From positions 33,334,103-33,398,102 of the forward strand of contig CM035167.1 in assembly GCA_020205615.1 (NCBI GenBank): a stretch of 64,000 bases of DNA, given 5' to 3'. Of this stretch, positions 37,336-49,029 are shown in pieces. How positions within the stretch are numbered: position 1 is the first letter of the stretch; every line of letters begins with the position of its first letter. A program made the translations under genes and the position numbers. The notes under the pieces are model-generated. The model was not told where the DNA came from. It did not search any database and saw only the letters and a program-made list of their open reading frames with translations. The DNA is from Panax quinquefolius. Lineage: Eukaryota > Streptophyta > Magnoliopsida > Apiales > Araliaceae.

Positions 37336-37463
37336 TATAAAACTTAAGGGGGGAGTTAAACCTTAAGTCATAACCTTAAGAAAAGTCAAAGAATAAAAGA
37401 TGGAAATTAACCTTATAAAGAATCATTATATATATTATGTGTTTTTATTATTCTACTGACGTG

Positions 37464-37492
37464 TACTAATCAAACTTTTTGTGTTGTTGTAG
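37464..37492 (+). promoter_or_regulatory. Possible 3' splice site before gag ATG
   Basis: TACTAAT (37464-37470, branch-point-like) is followed by a T-rich stretch and TTGTTGTAG directly against the gag ATG at 37493. This is a strong plant acceptor in appearance and suggests an intron in the leader. No donor was identified with confidence. Confidence 0.4.
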
Positions 37493-38060
37493 ATGTCAGG
37501 AGAAAATAGAGACGTACAAGTAGTCAGCGAAGGGTCAGTTAATCAGATAGAAATTATACCGAACATCATACCAGCAAATCCCGAAGTGGTAGCGGTTGAG
37601 TCTGGAGACTTGGAGAGTCTAGATCTCATGTCCGTGTTCGACGACATGTTAGAAGAAGAGTGGATGTGGTGTCCTTCAACCCTGTAGCGATAGCAGCAGA
37701 GATGGCTCCGGGGAAGTCGATGATGTCACTTTTCATGTTAGTTCTGGATAGAAACATCCACTACTGTCAGGAGGTTAAGGAGCTGAAAGACGAGCTCCAG
37801 GCAGTTATAGAAGATAAGGCGGACGTGGAGTCCATGTGGGAGCAGGAGCATGATTAGAGGGTTTTGGCTAAGGACAAGGTCCATGAGCTGAAACAGGAAG
37901 TCTTTGAGCTTAGGGGGGGGGGGGGAGCTAAAGACCAAGAAAAAAAGGGAGAATGTCCTATATCTATAGGAGTTCTCATGCGGACTTCAAATGCGGTAGT
38001 TGGTTATTCCAGAGAAATCAAGCGGAACCACGATATACTATAAGCTCGATATTATCGCTT
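37493..38060 (+). pseudogene. gag N-terminal region of family B element
   Basis: The frame starts MSGENRDVQVVSEG with an acidic N-terminus. Near 37660-37680 it shifts into a second frame whose product contains HYCQEVKELKDELQAVIEDK, a charged stretch with coiled-coil character. A TAG at 37855-37857 interrupts it and coding-like sequence goes on (VHELKQEVFEL). A run of 13 G (37913-37925) then disrupts the frame. The placement between PBS and the capsid region supports gag. I do not recognise a specific domain. Confidence 0.55.
37913..37925 (+). repeat. Homopolymer of 13 G
   Basis: Uninterrupted G run in the gag pseudogene. A run this long is unusual in this AT-rich window and may be slippage or a sequencing error. 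Confidence 0.9.
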
Positions 38061-38419
38061 ATTACTTGAAGAAGGCTGATTTTGAGAATTCCTTAAGGCA
38101 AATGTGATCTAGAAGTGGCTAGAGTAGTTTAGATTTGTATATATTTTGTATTTAGTAGTGACGTAAAATCCTCTTTTGTATAATCAAGGGTAGTCTTTTG
38201 TAAATCCCAATTTTTGGAAAGTAATTGCAGGAAAGTAATGTAATTAGCTTAGGCTGTGTAATGTAACCGATGTAGTATTATACTACAATGAATCAAAATA
38301 AGTCTTCTATTACGAAAAAAAATGTTGAGTAATGAATGTTTAAGTTATTGTTTAAAATTGAATAATAACCAATTAACAGGAAATGAATAATAACGAAATG
38401 TGTTGTTTATTGTAACAGT
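38061..38419 (+). other. Non-coding gap between the two gag parts, possible intron
   Basis: AT-rich and full of stops. It ends in tgttgtttattgtaacag immediately before the frame of the next gag part, which resembles a 3' splice site. It could be an intron or an insertion. Confidence 0.35.
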
Positions 38420-39102
38420 AAAATACCGCCAAGACGAGTACCACGTAATCAGGGCGTTAACACAAATCAACCGGAGGGAGGTCCGGTTAACCCCATGTAA
38501 GATTTTATAAATTTGTTAACAGCCGTGTTTAATAGAACTGGGGCTAACATCCCCGTAAATCTTGGTGTAGCACGAGCTACAACTTTTAAAGATTTTAAAA
38601 GCATGGGTCCACCAGAGTTCAAAGGAACTACGGACCCTATTGAAGCCCAAACGTAGGTGAAGGAAATTGAGAAGGCATTTGTGATAGCAAATATCAACGA
38701 GGCCCAGAAGGTTGCCTTTGCAACCTACATGATGAAGGGAGAGGCCAACTTTTGGTGGGAGGCCAAACAAGCTAGGGCCGGGATAGAGGTTTTAACGTGG
38801 GTAAGGTTCAAAGAGATATTTTTTGAGAACTACTTTCCCACGAGCATGCAAGGAAGGATGGAGATGCAGTTTTTAGAGTTGAACAAGAGGACAAGACGGT
38901 TCCCCAATACGCCGCCAAGTTTAATGAACTGGCAAGGTTCGCTCCACACCAAGTTGACACCGAGGTTAAGAAGGCACGCCGGTTCAAGCATGGCTTGAAA
39001 CCCTGGCTCTATAACTGCATACCCGTGTTCCAAAGTACTTTCTTTGAAATCATATTAGAGAAGGTGATAATTGCCGAAGGTGGTAGCGAGGCGTTGAGCC
39101 AC
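38420..39102 (+). pseudogene. gag: gag capsid region of family B element, upstream of insert
   Basis: Translation includes FKDFKSMGPPEFKGTTDPIE, KVAFATYMMKGEANFWWEA, WVRFKEIFFENYFPTSMQ and, after a frameshift near 38880, QYAAKFNELARFAPHQV and FKHGLKPWLYN. These are the hallmarks of the retrotransposon gag capsid domain (retrotrans_gag). Breaks are TAA at 38498-38500, TAG at 38654-38656 (Trp expected) and the frameshift. The region ends at SEALSH, where a 1.9 kb insert begins, and gag resumes in frame at 40995. Confidence 0.85.
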
Positions 39103-40990
39103 TGTTAGGTTTGTAATATTCAAGAACGCAATCAAATTGCAAAAATTAAGCGGAAGCGAGATAAATCAGAGTTTAAAAATTTTACAAACCATATACCCGG
39201 ATCACCCTTTATGCACAATTATTAATTAAACGAAAAATTGAAGAACAAGAATCATACCATTGAAGATCCGAGCTTCCTCAGGTAAAAGTTCACCTCCAAT
39301 TCTTTTCGCGTTCAAATTGAACCCACCGGGTTTGGTTCCTTCCTTTGATCAACGTTAGCCACCCAAGTGTTTGGCCTCTAGAGGTGATCCACCAAGGAAG
39401 AAGAAGAATTCAAGAAGATGGGTGGTTGGCTAAACCCTAGTTTTTCTATCTCTATAGAAAAAGAACGTACTCTCCAACCATTGGAATTATATCGTATGTT
39501 GTAAAAGTCAACAACCCCCACACCCATAATAAGACTCCTCTTATTTATAGATGTGGGCAACCCACCTTAACAATTAAGGAATTGGGATTTATTTAATTAA
39601 TTAAATTCTTTTAATTAATTTAGCTCCCTAATCTTATTAGGGATAATTAATTAAACTCCTTTAACTAATTTTCCTTCCTAATCCAATTAGGAATAAATGA
39701 GAGTACTTATATTAAATTAATTCCTAAACTTTTTTAGAAATTAAAATAATAATAATTTTAATAATATTAATAAGACTCCTCTTATTAATTTATATTTAAT
39801 ATTTCTAAAATATTATATAATAAATATTAAGCTATTTAATTTATTCTATCACCATAGATTAAATTAAATATACTTAACATATTATTACGATTATGCCATT
39901 AACTTCTTAAATAATTATTCTTCCTTTTATGGTGTGACCCTTTAGGTTCTCCATATTAAACCTATTGTGAATAAATCAATTAGAACAATTCTAATCTTAT
40001 TTAAATAAATAAATTAAACAATTAATTTATTTAAATAAATAATATTTATTCTACAATACTTGATAAGCCTCCCTAGCGATCAACGACTTTCCAAATAATA
40101 TAGATTTCAACATTAATCATTAAAGAACCTTTGAGTAAATAGTTACTGCAATTCAATCCTTCCACCATACAATGTCCCAATTAAATATAAGACATGGAAT
40201 TATCACAAAGTCTTATTTTATTTAATTATATGTATTTCGATCCTTAAATGCACAACTCCAAATGATGCAAATTAGAAACTCCTTTCTAATTTCATTCTAC
40301 CTCGCCAAGGACTCTTTGGGTTGTCATTTATCGAATCACATAGGACATTTCTCTTCTTTATTAGAAGTGGTAGATTCTTTATTGATCATACATTATCTCC
40401 ATGTATACAACTTATTATACCCAAGCATACCCTTTGATATACCCTAAGGGTCTTAAGGAATAAGTCAAAGTATAACTCATCATACACAAGATACTATGAT
40501 GATCTCAAGTCCAAGGATCACTTATACTACTATCACTACAGAATTCTATTGACAGCAAATAAAACTCCATTAGGTATTCCTTAGCGAGCCACGCGTTCGA
40601 TGAACTTATTCTCTAATAAGCACCTACATACTTGCTTTAGTGTCTCCACACAAATGATCATGAGTTCAATCATCCTCATCCAATGAGCAAAGCAACGTAT
40701 GTACCAATCTATCCGGATTCACTAATCCCCAATTTAGTAATCCAATGATTGGGAACTATTTTAGTTTTAAGCTTTCTAAGAATTTAGATCTCATTAGAAT
40801 GATCATCATCATTATTCTAAAAGCATTGCTTAAAACTATGGGTTTATCACATATTATAAAACAGCATCATGTAGATAATTAAAAGCCTTTAATAAATTAA
40901 TACTTTTTATTAATAAATGAATAAGATTGTTACAAAGTATATGCTTTATCATCAAACATGATTGGCTTGTGTGCATACTACTTTCAAGTA
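39103..40990 (-). mobile_element. Solo-LTR-like insert in gag (possible Copia type)
   Basis: It starts TGTTAGGTTTG directly after ccac (39099-39102), and ccac recurs at 40991-40994, so a 4-bp (imperfect 5-bp) duplication flanks it. Ignoring the insert and one copy restores the gag frame exactly. A minus-strand TATA (39542-39549) and long AT-rich U3-like sequence suggest an LTR in minus orientation. No PBS, purine tract or coding domain is present. The right terminus is not a clean CA, so the family and exact end are uncertain. Confidence 0.6.
39542..39549 (-). promoter_or_regulatory. TATA box of the gag-inserted LTR
   Basis: TATAAATA on the minus strand (ccacatctataaataagagg). Confidence 0.5.
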
Positions 40991-40994
40991 CCAC

Positions 40995-41426
40995 AAAGAT
41001 AAGAAGAATAAGGGGAAAGTAGATGGGGGAGTGAAGATCGAGGGAGCCAGTGGAAGTGGAGAAGGGTACAAGTGGAAGGTGGTTAGCTCTAGGAATACCA
41101 GAGTGAAACAAGGAGACCCGAAGAGGAGGATGGAGGCCTGCAAGACCTGTGGGAAAACTCATTTAGGAGTCTGTCTCAAGGGTAAGGCCGTGTGTTACAA
41201 TTGTGGACAGGAGGGGCATATTAGGCCTAACTGTCCGAGTCCGAAGAAGAACCACGAATGCTTTGTGTGTTGTTCAACTGACCACATGGCAAAGAACTTC
41301 CCAAAGAAGGGGACGGATGGGAATAAGGGTGCCAATAGTTGTAAGTTAACTATTGGGGGTCCAGCGCAGCCTGGTAAACCGATGGCCCGTACCTTTAACA
41401 TGACCATCCAAGATGCGATGGCCTAA
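40995..41426 (+). pseudogene. gag: gag C-terminus with zinc knuckles, family B element
   Basis: It continues the frame of 38881-39102 with a Lys/Gly-rich linker, then CKTCGKTHLGVC, an intact CCHC knuckle CYNCGQEGHIRPNC, and a third motif CFVCCSTDHMAKNF that lacks its last Cys. The basic tail and knuckles bind the element RNA. A TAA at 41424-41426 separates it from the protease, but the frame is the same on both sides. A single substitution (a Gln codon is plausible) would account for it. Confidence 0.85.
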
Positions 41427-42419
41427 GGGGACGTAGTCGCATGTATTATTCCGATCAACGATCTAAATGCATACATGCTATTTGACTCGGGTTCAACTTG
41501 TTCGTTTATCGCATGTGATTTTGCTAGACGATTACGATTACTTCCTGAAAAGTTGCCTATACCTTTATATATTAAGGTAGAAAACGAAGAGATAATTCCG
41601 GTTGAAGATATTCATAGGAGTTGTTGCGTAAATATACGAGGTTGTAAATTATCGGTAGACCTGATACCGATAAAGTTAGGAGAATTCGACGTAATCCTCG
41701 AAATGGATTGGTTAGTTAACCATTGGGCAATAAAAGATTGTCAAAAGAAAAACATGAATATTAAAACATTAAGACAACCTCATGTAATATTTTACGGTAA
41801 TAAATCGTCGGGACGTTCGTGTTGTCTTACCATGGCACAAACTAGGAAATTATTGAGGAAGGGGTGTGTAGGCTATTTGTGTCATGTGGTTGATACCCAT
41901 AAGATGGGAGCAACCATGGAACAAATATCGGTAGTGAGTGAATTCACGGATATATTTCCAAGTGAATTGTCGGGTCTTCCACCTGAAAGGGAGACCGAGT
42001 TCGTGATAGACATTGTGCCAAGAGCGGTACCAATTTCTAGGGCACCTTATTATATTGCGCCAGTGGAGATGAAGGAGTTGATGGCCCAGTTGCAAGAAAT
42101 GTTAGAAATGAAGTACATACAACCGAGTGTTTCGCCGTGGGGAGCGCCGGTATTGTTTGTCAAGAAGAAGGACAGATCATTAAGACTTTGTATCGACTAC
42201 CGAGAGTTGAACAAGTTGACGATAAAGAATAAATACCCATTGCCCAGGATCGATGATCTTTTTGATCAGTTGAAAAGGGCAAAGTATTTTTCTAAAATAG
42301 ATTTACGGACGGGGTACCATCAGCTGAAGGTTAGAAATGAAGACGTACCAAAGACGATATTCAGAACTCGTTATGGTCATTACGAGTTTCAGGTAATGTC
42401 ATTTGGGTTGACTAATGCA
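41427..42419 (+). pseudogene. pol: Protease and N-terminal half of reverse transcriptase, family B element
   Basis: In frame with gag after one stop. The protease has [19 protein letters not shown] (active-site DSG) and a later VILEMDWL. The linker is followed by [14 protein letters not shown] and RT motifs: [28 protein letters not shown] and [13 protein letters not shown] (first catalytic Asp), ending MSFGLTNA. The YxDD box, RNase H, integrase and chromodomain are missing because the array starts at 42419. Open for over 300 codons, this is the best preserved coding piece in the window, but it cannot make an active enzyme. Confidence 0.92.
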
Positions 42420-44430
42420 TAATATAGTCCCATAATGAAAATATATTTTTTTCGGAATTTTTAAAATTCATTTACTATTTTTCAAAAATCAATTTCTAAT
42501 TAATTCCTTAAGAAATTAGCTACCTCAAGTTTAACTCCAAAAATTCTCAAATCTTGGCAGGACCTTACACATGTTAATGTGAGCCTCCATTTTAAATTGC
42601 ATGGTCATCGGAGTTGTAGAACTCCGGTTATATCGTTTTTTATCGGAAAAACCTAAATATTGAAATGGTCATAACTTGCTCATTTTAAGTCAGAATAAGC
42701 TCATTTTTGGACAGGAGTTACCTTATACCATATACTTTCATTTCCCAAAAGGCTAGAATTTTTCTCATAATTTAAGTGGCCGAAAATGCCCTTTTAAAAA
42801 TAAAATCAGTAGCTTTTTGAAATTTCCAGCTTTTTCATTCTTTATTAAAATTAGTCCACACGTAAATCTACAACACCTTTTGCATTGATTCCACTTGGAG
42901 ATGCTACAAAACTCGTAGATCTAACTATAGAACTTGACCACACTGAAAAATTCAAAATATATTAGGAGATATGGTCAATTGAATTTTATGTTACGTTTTT
43001 CACCAAAATCTGATTTTCAACTCTTTGTGATTTCTAAGAAACTTTCATGTTTTCACATACTAACCAACATAACTCATTATAACACTTACTAATACCACGT
43101 ATACCCATGATTTTCATTAGTCCAATGCTTTTATTATGACTTTCATCATAATCCACGTAAACAGATCCTTTTAGTTGAAGAAATATTTGAGGGTTTAAGA
43201 AATGGGTTTTTGTACTGGGGTCAATACAAAATTGGATTTCACGCTCTAGGGTAGGCTAAGAAGTCTTCAAGAATACGCCAGGAAATTTATTAATAATAGA
43301 AATATCATTCAAAACTGTGACTCTCATCCAAGACTTGGATAAGACGTCATATTAATACCAATCATGACTTCTATCCCTTAACTCGGATAGCACCTCACAA
43401 TGATACCTATCAACTTGCCATCTTCAGTCACGACATCGCCTACAGAAAGTCTGGCTTCGGTGCATTCCACACAAGGAAGTCAACAACGAAAGGATCGGGG
43501 CTATTTACTTATGGCTTGATATGACAATGATTGACTTTAGTGGTTTGGTTACTTTGAATTCGCATGAAATCTAACAACCTTACTAAAATCATGATGAGTA
43601 TTTAGCCAATCGATTTCTAAAGTCACATCAAAGATAAATATTTTCAAAGAGATAAGATCGACAGGTAACGTGAAAGTGTTTATTTGAATCAAACAAGATT
43701 TAAAAATAGTAGCGGTAACGAAGGCTCCTACTAACGAAGTTTCAACCAATAAGTCAAAGTCTAACTTCTCCGGAGTCAAATTTAAACGTTGAATGCAAGC
43801 AAGAGATATAAAATAATGGGTAGAACCGGTATCTTATAAGGTATAGACTTCGCAATTTATAATTAACTAACACGTGCTAACTTCGTTCGGTTTACTCGCT
43901 TTTTGAGAAGTCATGAAAATGCACTTCCTAAAACCAACGACTTTGTTTTGTCCATATCCACCTTTGGTGCCACCATCCCAAATTTAGACTTGACTTTGGT
44001 GCACAACAAAATTGAGCTAAATGACCTTCTCTTCTTGCAATTTCCACTTCTATTATCTTTGCTATGATTACCAATCAAGTGGTTACCATTCTTAGCATGA
44101 TAATTTCCCCACGATGGTTATCATTGTTACGATAGCCGCTGCCACGAAGATGATTATTATCGTGTTGTTGGTCGTTACCTTTTGTTTGAAATGAATCAAC
44201 ACTCTCATGTGCTTCATTGCTTATCTCAAAGATTTTCGGATGCCATTCTCAAACACCGCCACAAAACAAGGGTTAATTAACATATCACATATTATTCCTA
44301 TACTCGAACGACCAATTAAATACCAAATAAATTTAGGTAGGTCATACTAGCGAAGGTATTCCTCGCTCTCCCCTCCTAGTACTATTCTCACATCTTAGCC
44401 AGGATCATATCCTAAGCTCGATATACCAAC
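42419..44430 (-). mobile_element. Array unit 0: partial interior
   Basis: Matches 48148-50163, so the minisatellite and purine-tract side are missing. It holds the shared non-coding block (42419-43290), a protease remnant (43549-43830), a gag remnant starting near 44246 and a PBS at about 44414-44430. Confidence 0.85.
43300..44246 (-). pseudogene. Reduced gag-protease remnant, unit 0
   Basis: Minus strand: a gag start MASENL at 44246, then stops. A His/Asn/Gly-rich tail follows without the capsid domain. The protease remnant has DTGSTHYFIS preceded by a stop codon, then LTPEKLDFDLLVETS and TLEIDWLNTHH (43549-43779). It compares with the fuller gag-protease at 20985-22725, whose capsid and knuckles are absent here. 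The frame decays where the RT region would start. Confidence 0.7.
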
Positions 44431-46826
44431 CGTGACGCCCCAAAATTAGGTATACGTCACCCATCTTGGGTCGCCACTTACATGGTACATAAATTCCAAA
44501 ACAACTTACTAATATAACTGCTGTGTATACAATACGACATAAACCGTGAGTTTGAATACAAATATTGTCTACTAGATATTATACAAACTCAAAAGGAGTC
44601 CTCATTACAACTATTATCACATTATTTCACGTAATAGTGAGGACTACTAATGCTATCCTCTGAGACCATTACTCCATTCCCCGACTCGTCCCGGCTATGT
44701 TCTCATTTCACAAGAGAATAAAGGAAAGAAAGGGTGAGCTCAACTAGCCCAAGAAGAAATATTATGACTAAGATAATGCGTAATAAATTATCATTAGCCT
44801 TTAACAATGTTAAAAGCGATAAAATACAATAGACAACCGGTTTAACACTGCAATGAATATGCAATCCATTAAAAGAGTCAAGTAGAAAATAAAGTCTACT
44901 ATCTTTTATGATTTAAAAGGTTTTCCATCATCATTATAGCCGAGAGACTCGACTTTAATAAATATTCCACCACATCTAATCATCCCCGCACCACGGTCCA
45001 AGAATTTTCATTAAATCATCAATGGTCATGACTATACCGAATCACCCCTGGTCATAATCATACCAAAAACTATCCATCACTACATTACAGCCACTCGAGG
45101 ACTTTTGTCACATCATTTATATCAAGCCATGATTATACCGAATGATCCTCGGTCATAATCATACTAAGTTCATCTATGCACGTAAGCCAAAGATAACATA
45201 ATATAACATGAGGATGATGACAATGACATAATAATTCAATAAAACAAGTTCAAGAATTATTTAATCCGAGGAATTATTAACGTCCAAATTGTCAACATGA
45301 TCTTGTTTTGTAGAGTAAAATTCAAGAATAATCGAAGAATATTTCCATGAAAAGATCTTGGATGAAACGAAAATATCAAAGATATTCTACTAATTTCATG
45401 GAGTATAGAAGTCAAATTTTAAACCAACTGGGTATAATAAAGAATGGAATAACAAAAGAAATCACCATGCATGCGGTATTTGATGATGTGTTATTCCAAT
45501 AGAATAATAATAATCGGAACCAGTCAATTGAAATTCACAATCACAGGATGATCCAATGTAATAATAAATTTGAATAATAAACAATGGAACCAGTCCTGTA
45601 AAACACACGCATGTGATATTCCAAATGTAATAATAAATGCGGAATAATAAACAATGGAACCGTGTCCGTGTAAAACACATGACGAGATATTCCAATGAAT
45701 AATAAAGAATGGAATAACAGAAGAAGATCACCAAGTATAGGGGATTCCGTGTATACAGGTTATTCCAACAGAATAAATAAGAATGGAATAATATAAGGAT
45801 TTCACCAAGTATAGGGTATGCCGCATATACAGGTTATGTATAGGGTATGCCACTTTTACAGGTTATTCCAACAGAATAATAATGAATGGAATAATAGAAG
45901 TTCTCTTCATGAATAAGAAAGAATAACAACCCTTACGGGTACAACAAATAATATTCCCTACCGTAAAAGACACTGGATATCAAAGTAGTGAAGTACCAGG
46001 ATACTCTTCTTCTTTCTCTCTATAGATTTTCTCTCTATAGCTTCTCTCTATAATTTCTCTCTCTAGAGTTTTAGTGAATTCGTAAGAAAATAATGAAGGA
46101 ATGAGCTTCTATTTATAGGAAAATAGAGTGCATAGTAATTAATCCATGAACGGTCCAAATTGATTTACTTTAATCTGACGGTCCATATTTAAAGCAAAAT
46201 ATTTAAATAAAATATAATATATTCTATTTATATAAAAACATTTTACTATGCAAACACTATGCAACACTATGCAAAACACTATGCATAATAAAATATAATA
46301 TATTCTATTTATAGAATAACTTTAATAAAGTATTCTATTTTATATAAAAAGATGTTTTTGTTTTATTACGTTAATAATACGAATAAAACAAAATGTCATT
46401 ATCGCTATAATAATTCATATTATTAATCGACAATAATGGAATCAAATTGAGTGACTTCTCACATAAGCATCAATAATCAATACCGTGTGCTACTATGCAA
46501 CCACACGTGACATCGTACTTTTACTACCGAGTATTTCAACAGTATCAACGGTAAAACTTCCGCCGTTATTTTAATAAAATATTTTTGTCGTTTTCTCGAT
46601 CCGACAATAATTACATTATGGGTCCACCAATGATTGAGTAGTTGTATTTAATATTCCCTACTAAACCGAATATTCCCCACCAATCGAATATAATATAACC
46701 ACTTGCATACTTTGCAAAATTTATAAATACTACCCACAACTATAATATTATCTTAAATTCACACCATAATATTAAAAATTATTTCACAAAATTTAAATCA
46801 TTATTGATAAAATCTGGGGTCTCACA
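44431..46826 (-). mobile_element. Array LTR A1
   Basis: The plus strand runs cgtgacgccccaaaattagg (first T changed to C) to ctggggtctcaca, about 2.4 kb. A PBS-like segment is at its left edge and a purine tract (minus strand) at its right. It has repeated hairpin-forming segments (44990-45180), a 60-70 bp imperfect repeat (45470-45910), a CT-rich leader, a minus-strand TATA at 46110-46117 and four AACACTATGC-type units at 46245-46286. Its open frames (for example 45462-45734) are repeat translations. Confidence 0.85.
46110..46117 (-). promoter_or_regulatory. TATA box of LTR A1
   Basis: TATAAATA on the minus strand with GA-rich sequence downstream. Equivalent boxes are at 51854-51861, 57522-57529 and 63236-63243 in the other three array LTRs. 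Confidence 0.55.
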
Positions 46827-47270
46827 ATCTCCCTCCTTATGGAATTTCGCCCTCGAATTTAGGGTACGACTGGTATGATAAGAGGTGAGGATACCTTGAA
46901 TACCTTTATCGTTAAAAATATTAAATTCATCTTTGCAATCCTACCAAAGATATTCATTAACAATTCATCTTTGCACTACAGCCAAAGATATACAATCAGA
47001 AACCAATAATGCTTTGACGCAAGCGACAATAGTATCACGACCACGAATTATCTATGCACCAATCGGCCAAGGATATTCGTGTTTTTTCAATTACTATCGT
47101 GATTATTATACCGAATAATCCTTGGTCATAATCATACCAAGTCTATCAATGCACTACTGACGAAAGATGAATTTTACCATATCCATGAATTAATATTTCA
47201 TTCTTTGAGACTCATTTCAATAATTAATCCATATCATCGAATCATCCCCGCACTACGTGCCAAGGATATT

Positions 47271-47610
47271 CATTAGTATCACGACCACGAATTATCCATG
47301 CACTACGGCCAAAGATAATCGTGTATTCATTAAGATCACGACCACAAATTATCCATGCACTACTACCAAAGATAATCGTGTATATTCATTAGTATCACGA
47401 CCACAAATTATCTATGCACTACGACCAAAGATAATTGTGTATTCATTAGTATCACGACCACAAATTATCCATGCACTACGGCCAAAGATAATCGTGTATT
47501 CATTAGTATCACGACCAAAAATTATCCATGCACTACGGCCAAAGATAATCGTGTATTCATTAGTATCACGACCACAAATTTTCCATGCACTGCGGCCAAA
47601 GATAATCGTG
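47271..47610. repeat. 57-bp minisatellite, 6 copies (unit 1)
   Basis: Unit: attagtatcacgaccac, then an aattatccatgcactac segment, then a gccaaagataatcgtgtattc segment. At 57 bp (19 codons) it stays open in both directions (SRPQIIHALRPKIIVYSLV on plus), which is a consequence of length and not evidence of a protein. The sibling units hold five copies each. Confidence 0.9.
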
Positions 47611-48147
47611 TTTTCAATTACGGTTATGATTATACCGAACAATCCCTGGTCCTAATCATACCAAGTCCATCTAATGCACTACAGGCCACAGATGACTTTC
47701 AACATAATATAAACATGAGGATAATGATATAAAGAATCAATCAAATGAGATAAAGGATAAATATTAAACATTTATAATATAATTTATCCAGGATTCAAGA
47801 ATATCCCCATGTTATCAATCACTTAATAATCTCATAATCTAATATAATTAATATTATAACAATATTTTAATCACTTCTTAAATTTATAAACAATTTATCT
47901 CAATTGTTTACGCTTTACCATATAATGCATTTAATCATTCAAAATGCCATACTCATAAGATATCATCACCAATTATCGATCCTCATCAAAAAATATGCAT
48001 ATACTCTATATAGGATTCTCTAGCCATAAAATCCTATTTTTAACTTTGTTACTTCACATAACATATTTAACTCATATGTACGTAAATTAAACTATTTTCA
48101 TGAAAAATACCAAATTAGTCCCAAAAATATTTCTTTTCTGGGATTTA

Positions 48148-49010
48148 GCATAATATAGTCCCATAATGAAAATATATTTTTCTCGGAATTTTTAAAATTC
48201 ATTTACTATTTTTCAAAAATCAATTTCTAATTAATTCCTTAAGAAATTAGCTACCTCAAGTTTAACTCCAAAAATTCCCAAATCTTGGCAGGACCTTACA
48301 CATGTTAATGTGAGCCTCCAGTTTAAATTGCATGGTCATCGGAGTTGTAGAACTCCGGTTATATCGTTTTTCGTCGGAAAAACCTAAATATTGAAATGGT
48401 CATAACTTGCTCATTTTAAGTTAGAATAAGCTCCTTTTTGGACAGGAGTTACCTTATACCATATACTTTCATTTCCCAAAAGGCTAGAATTTTTCACACA
48501 ATTTATGTTGCCGAAAATGCCCTTTTAAAAATAAAATCAGTAGCTTTTTGAAATTTCCAGCTTTTTCATTCTTTATTAAAATCAGTCCACACGTAAATCT
48601 ACAACACCTTTTCCATTGATTCCACTTGGAGATGCTACAAAACTCATAGATCTAACTCTAGAACTTGACCACACTGAAAAAGTCAAAATATATTAGGAGA
48701 TATGGTCAATTGAATTTCATGTTACGTTTTTTACCAAAATCTGATTTTCAACTCTTTGTGATTTCTAAGAAACTTTCATGTTTTCACATACTAACCAACA
48801 TAACTCATTATAACACTTACTAATACCACGTATACCCATGATTTTCATTAGTCCAATGCTTTTATTATGACTTTCATCATAATCCACGTAAACAGATCCT
48901 TTTAGTTGAAGAAATATTTGAGGGTTTAAGAAATGGGTTTTTGTACTGGGGTCAATACAAAATTGGATTTCATGCTCTAGGGTAGGCTAAGAAGTCTTCA
49001 AGAATAAGCC
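48148..49010. repeat. Shared non-coding block replacing pol (unit 1)
   Basis: About 860 bp conserved in all units (42419, 48148, 53827, 59519), located where RT would follow the protease remnant. It has no coding signal. Phrases such as ggtcataacttgctcatttt and gagttgtagaactccggtta look like LTR/leader-type sequence of other plant retroelements, so it may be captured sequence. Confidence 0.6.
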
Positions 49011-49029
49011 AGGAAATTAATTAATAATA

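Noticed and set aside
40262..40447. Small plus-strand frame in the gag insert
   Set aside because: No domain, and it lies antisense in the U3-like part of a probable solo LTR.
47271..47610. Regularly spaced repeats suggesting a CRISPR array
   Set aside because: Units are contiguous without unique spacers and lie inside a plant retroelement.
47257..47655. Open frame of 19-residue repeats (and its minus-strand twin), which looks like a repeat protein
   Set aside because: It is the translation of a 57-bp minisatellite whose length is a multiple of three, so it stays open in both directions. Copy number varies and there is no start context or domain.
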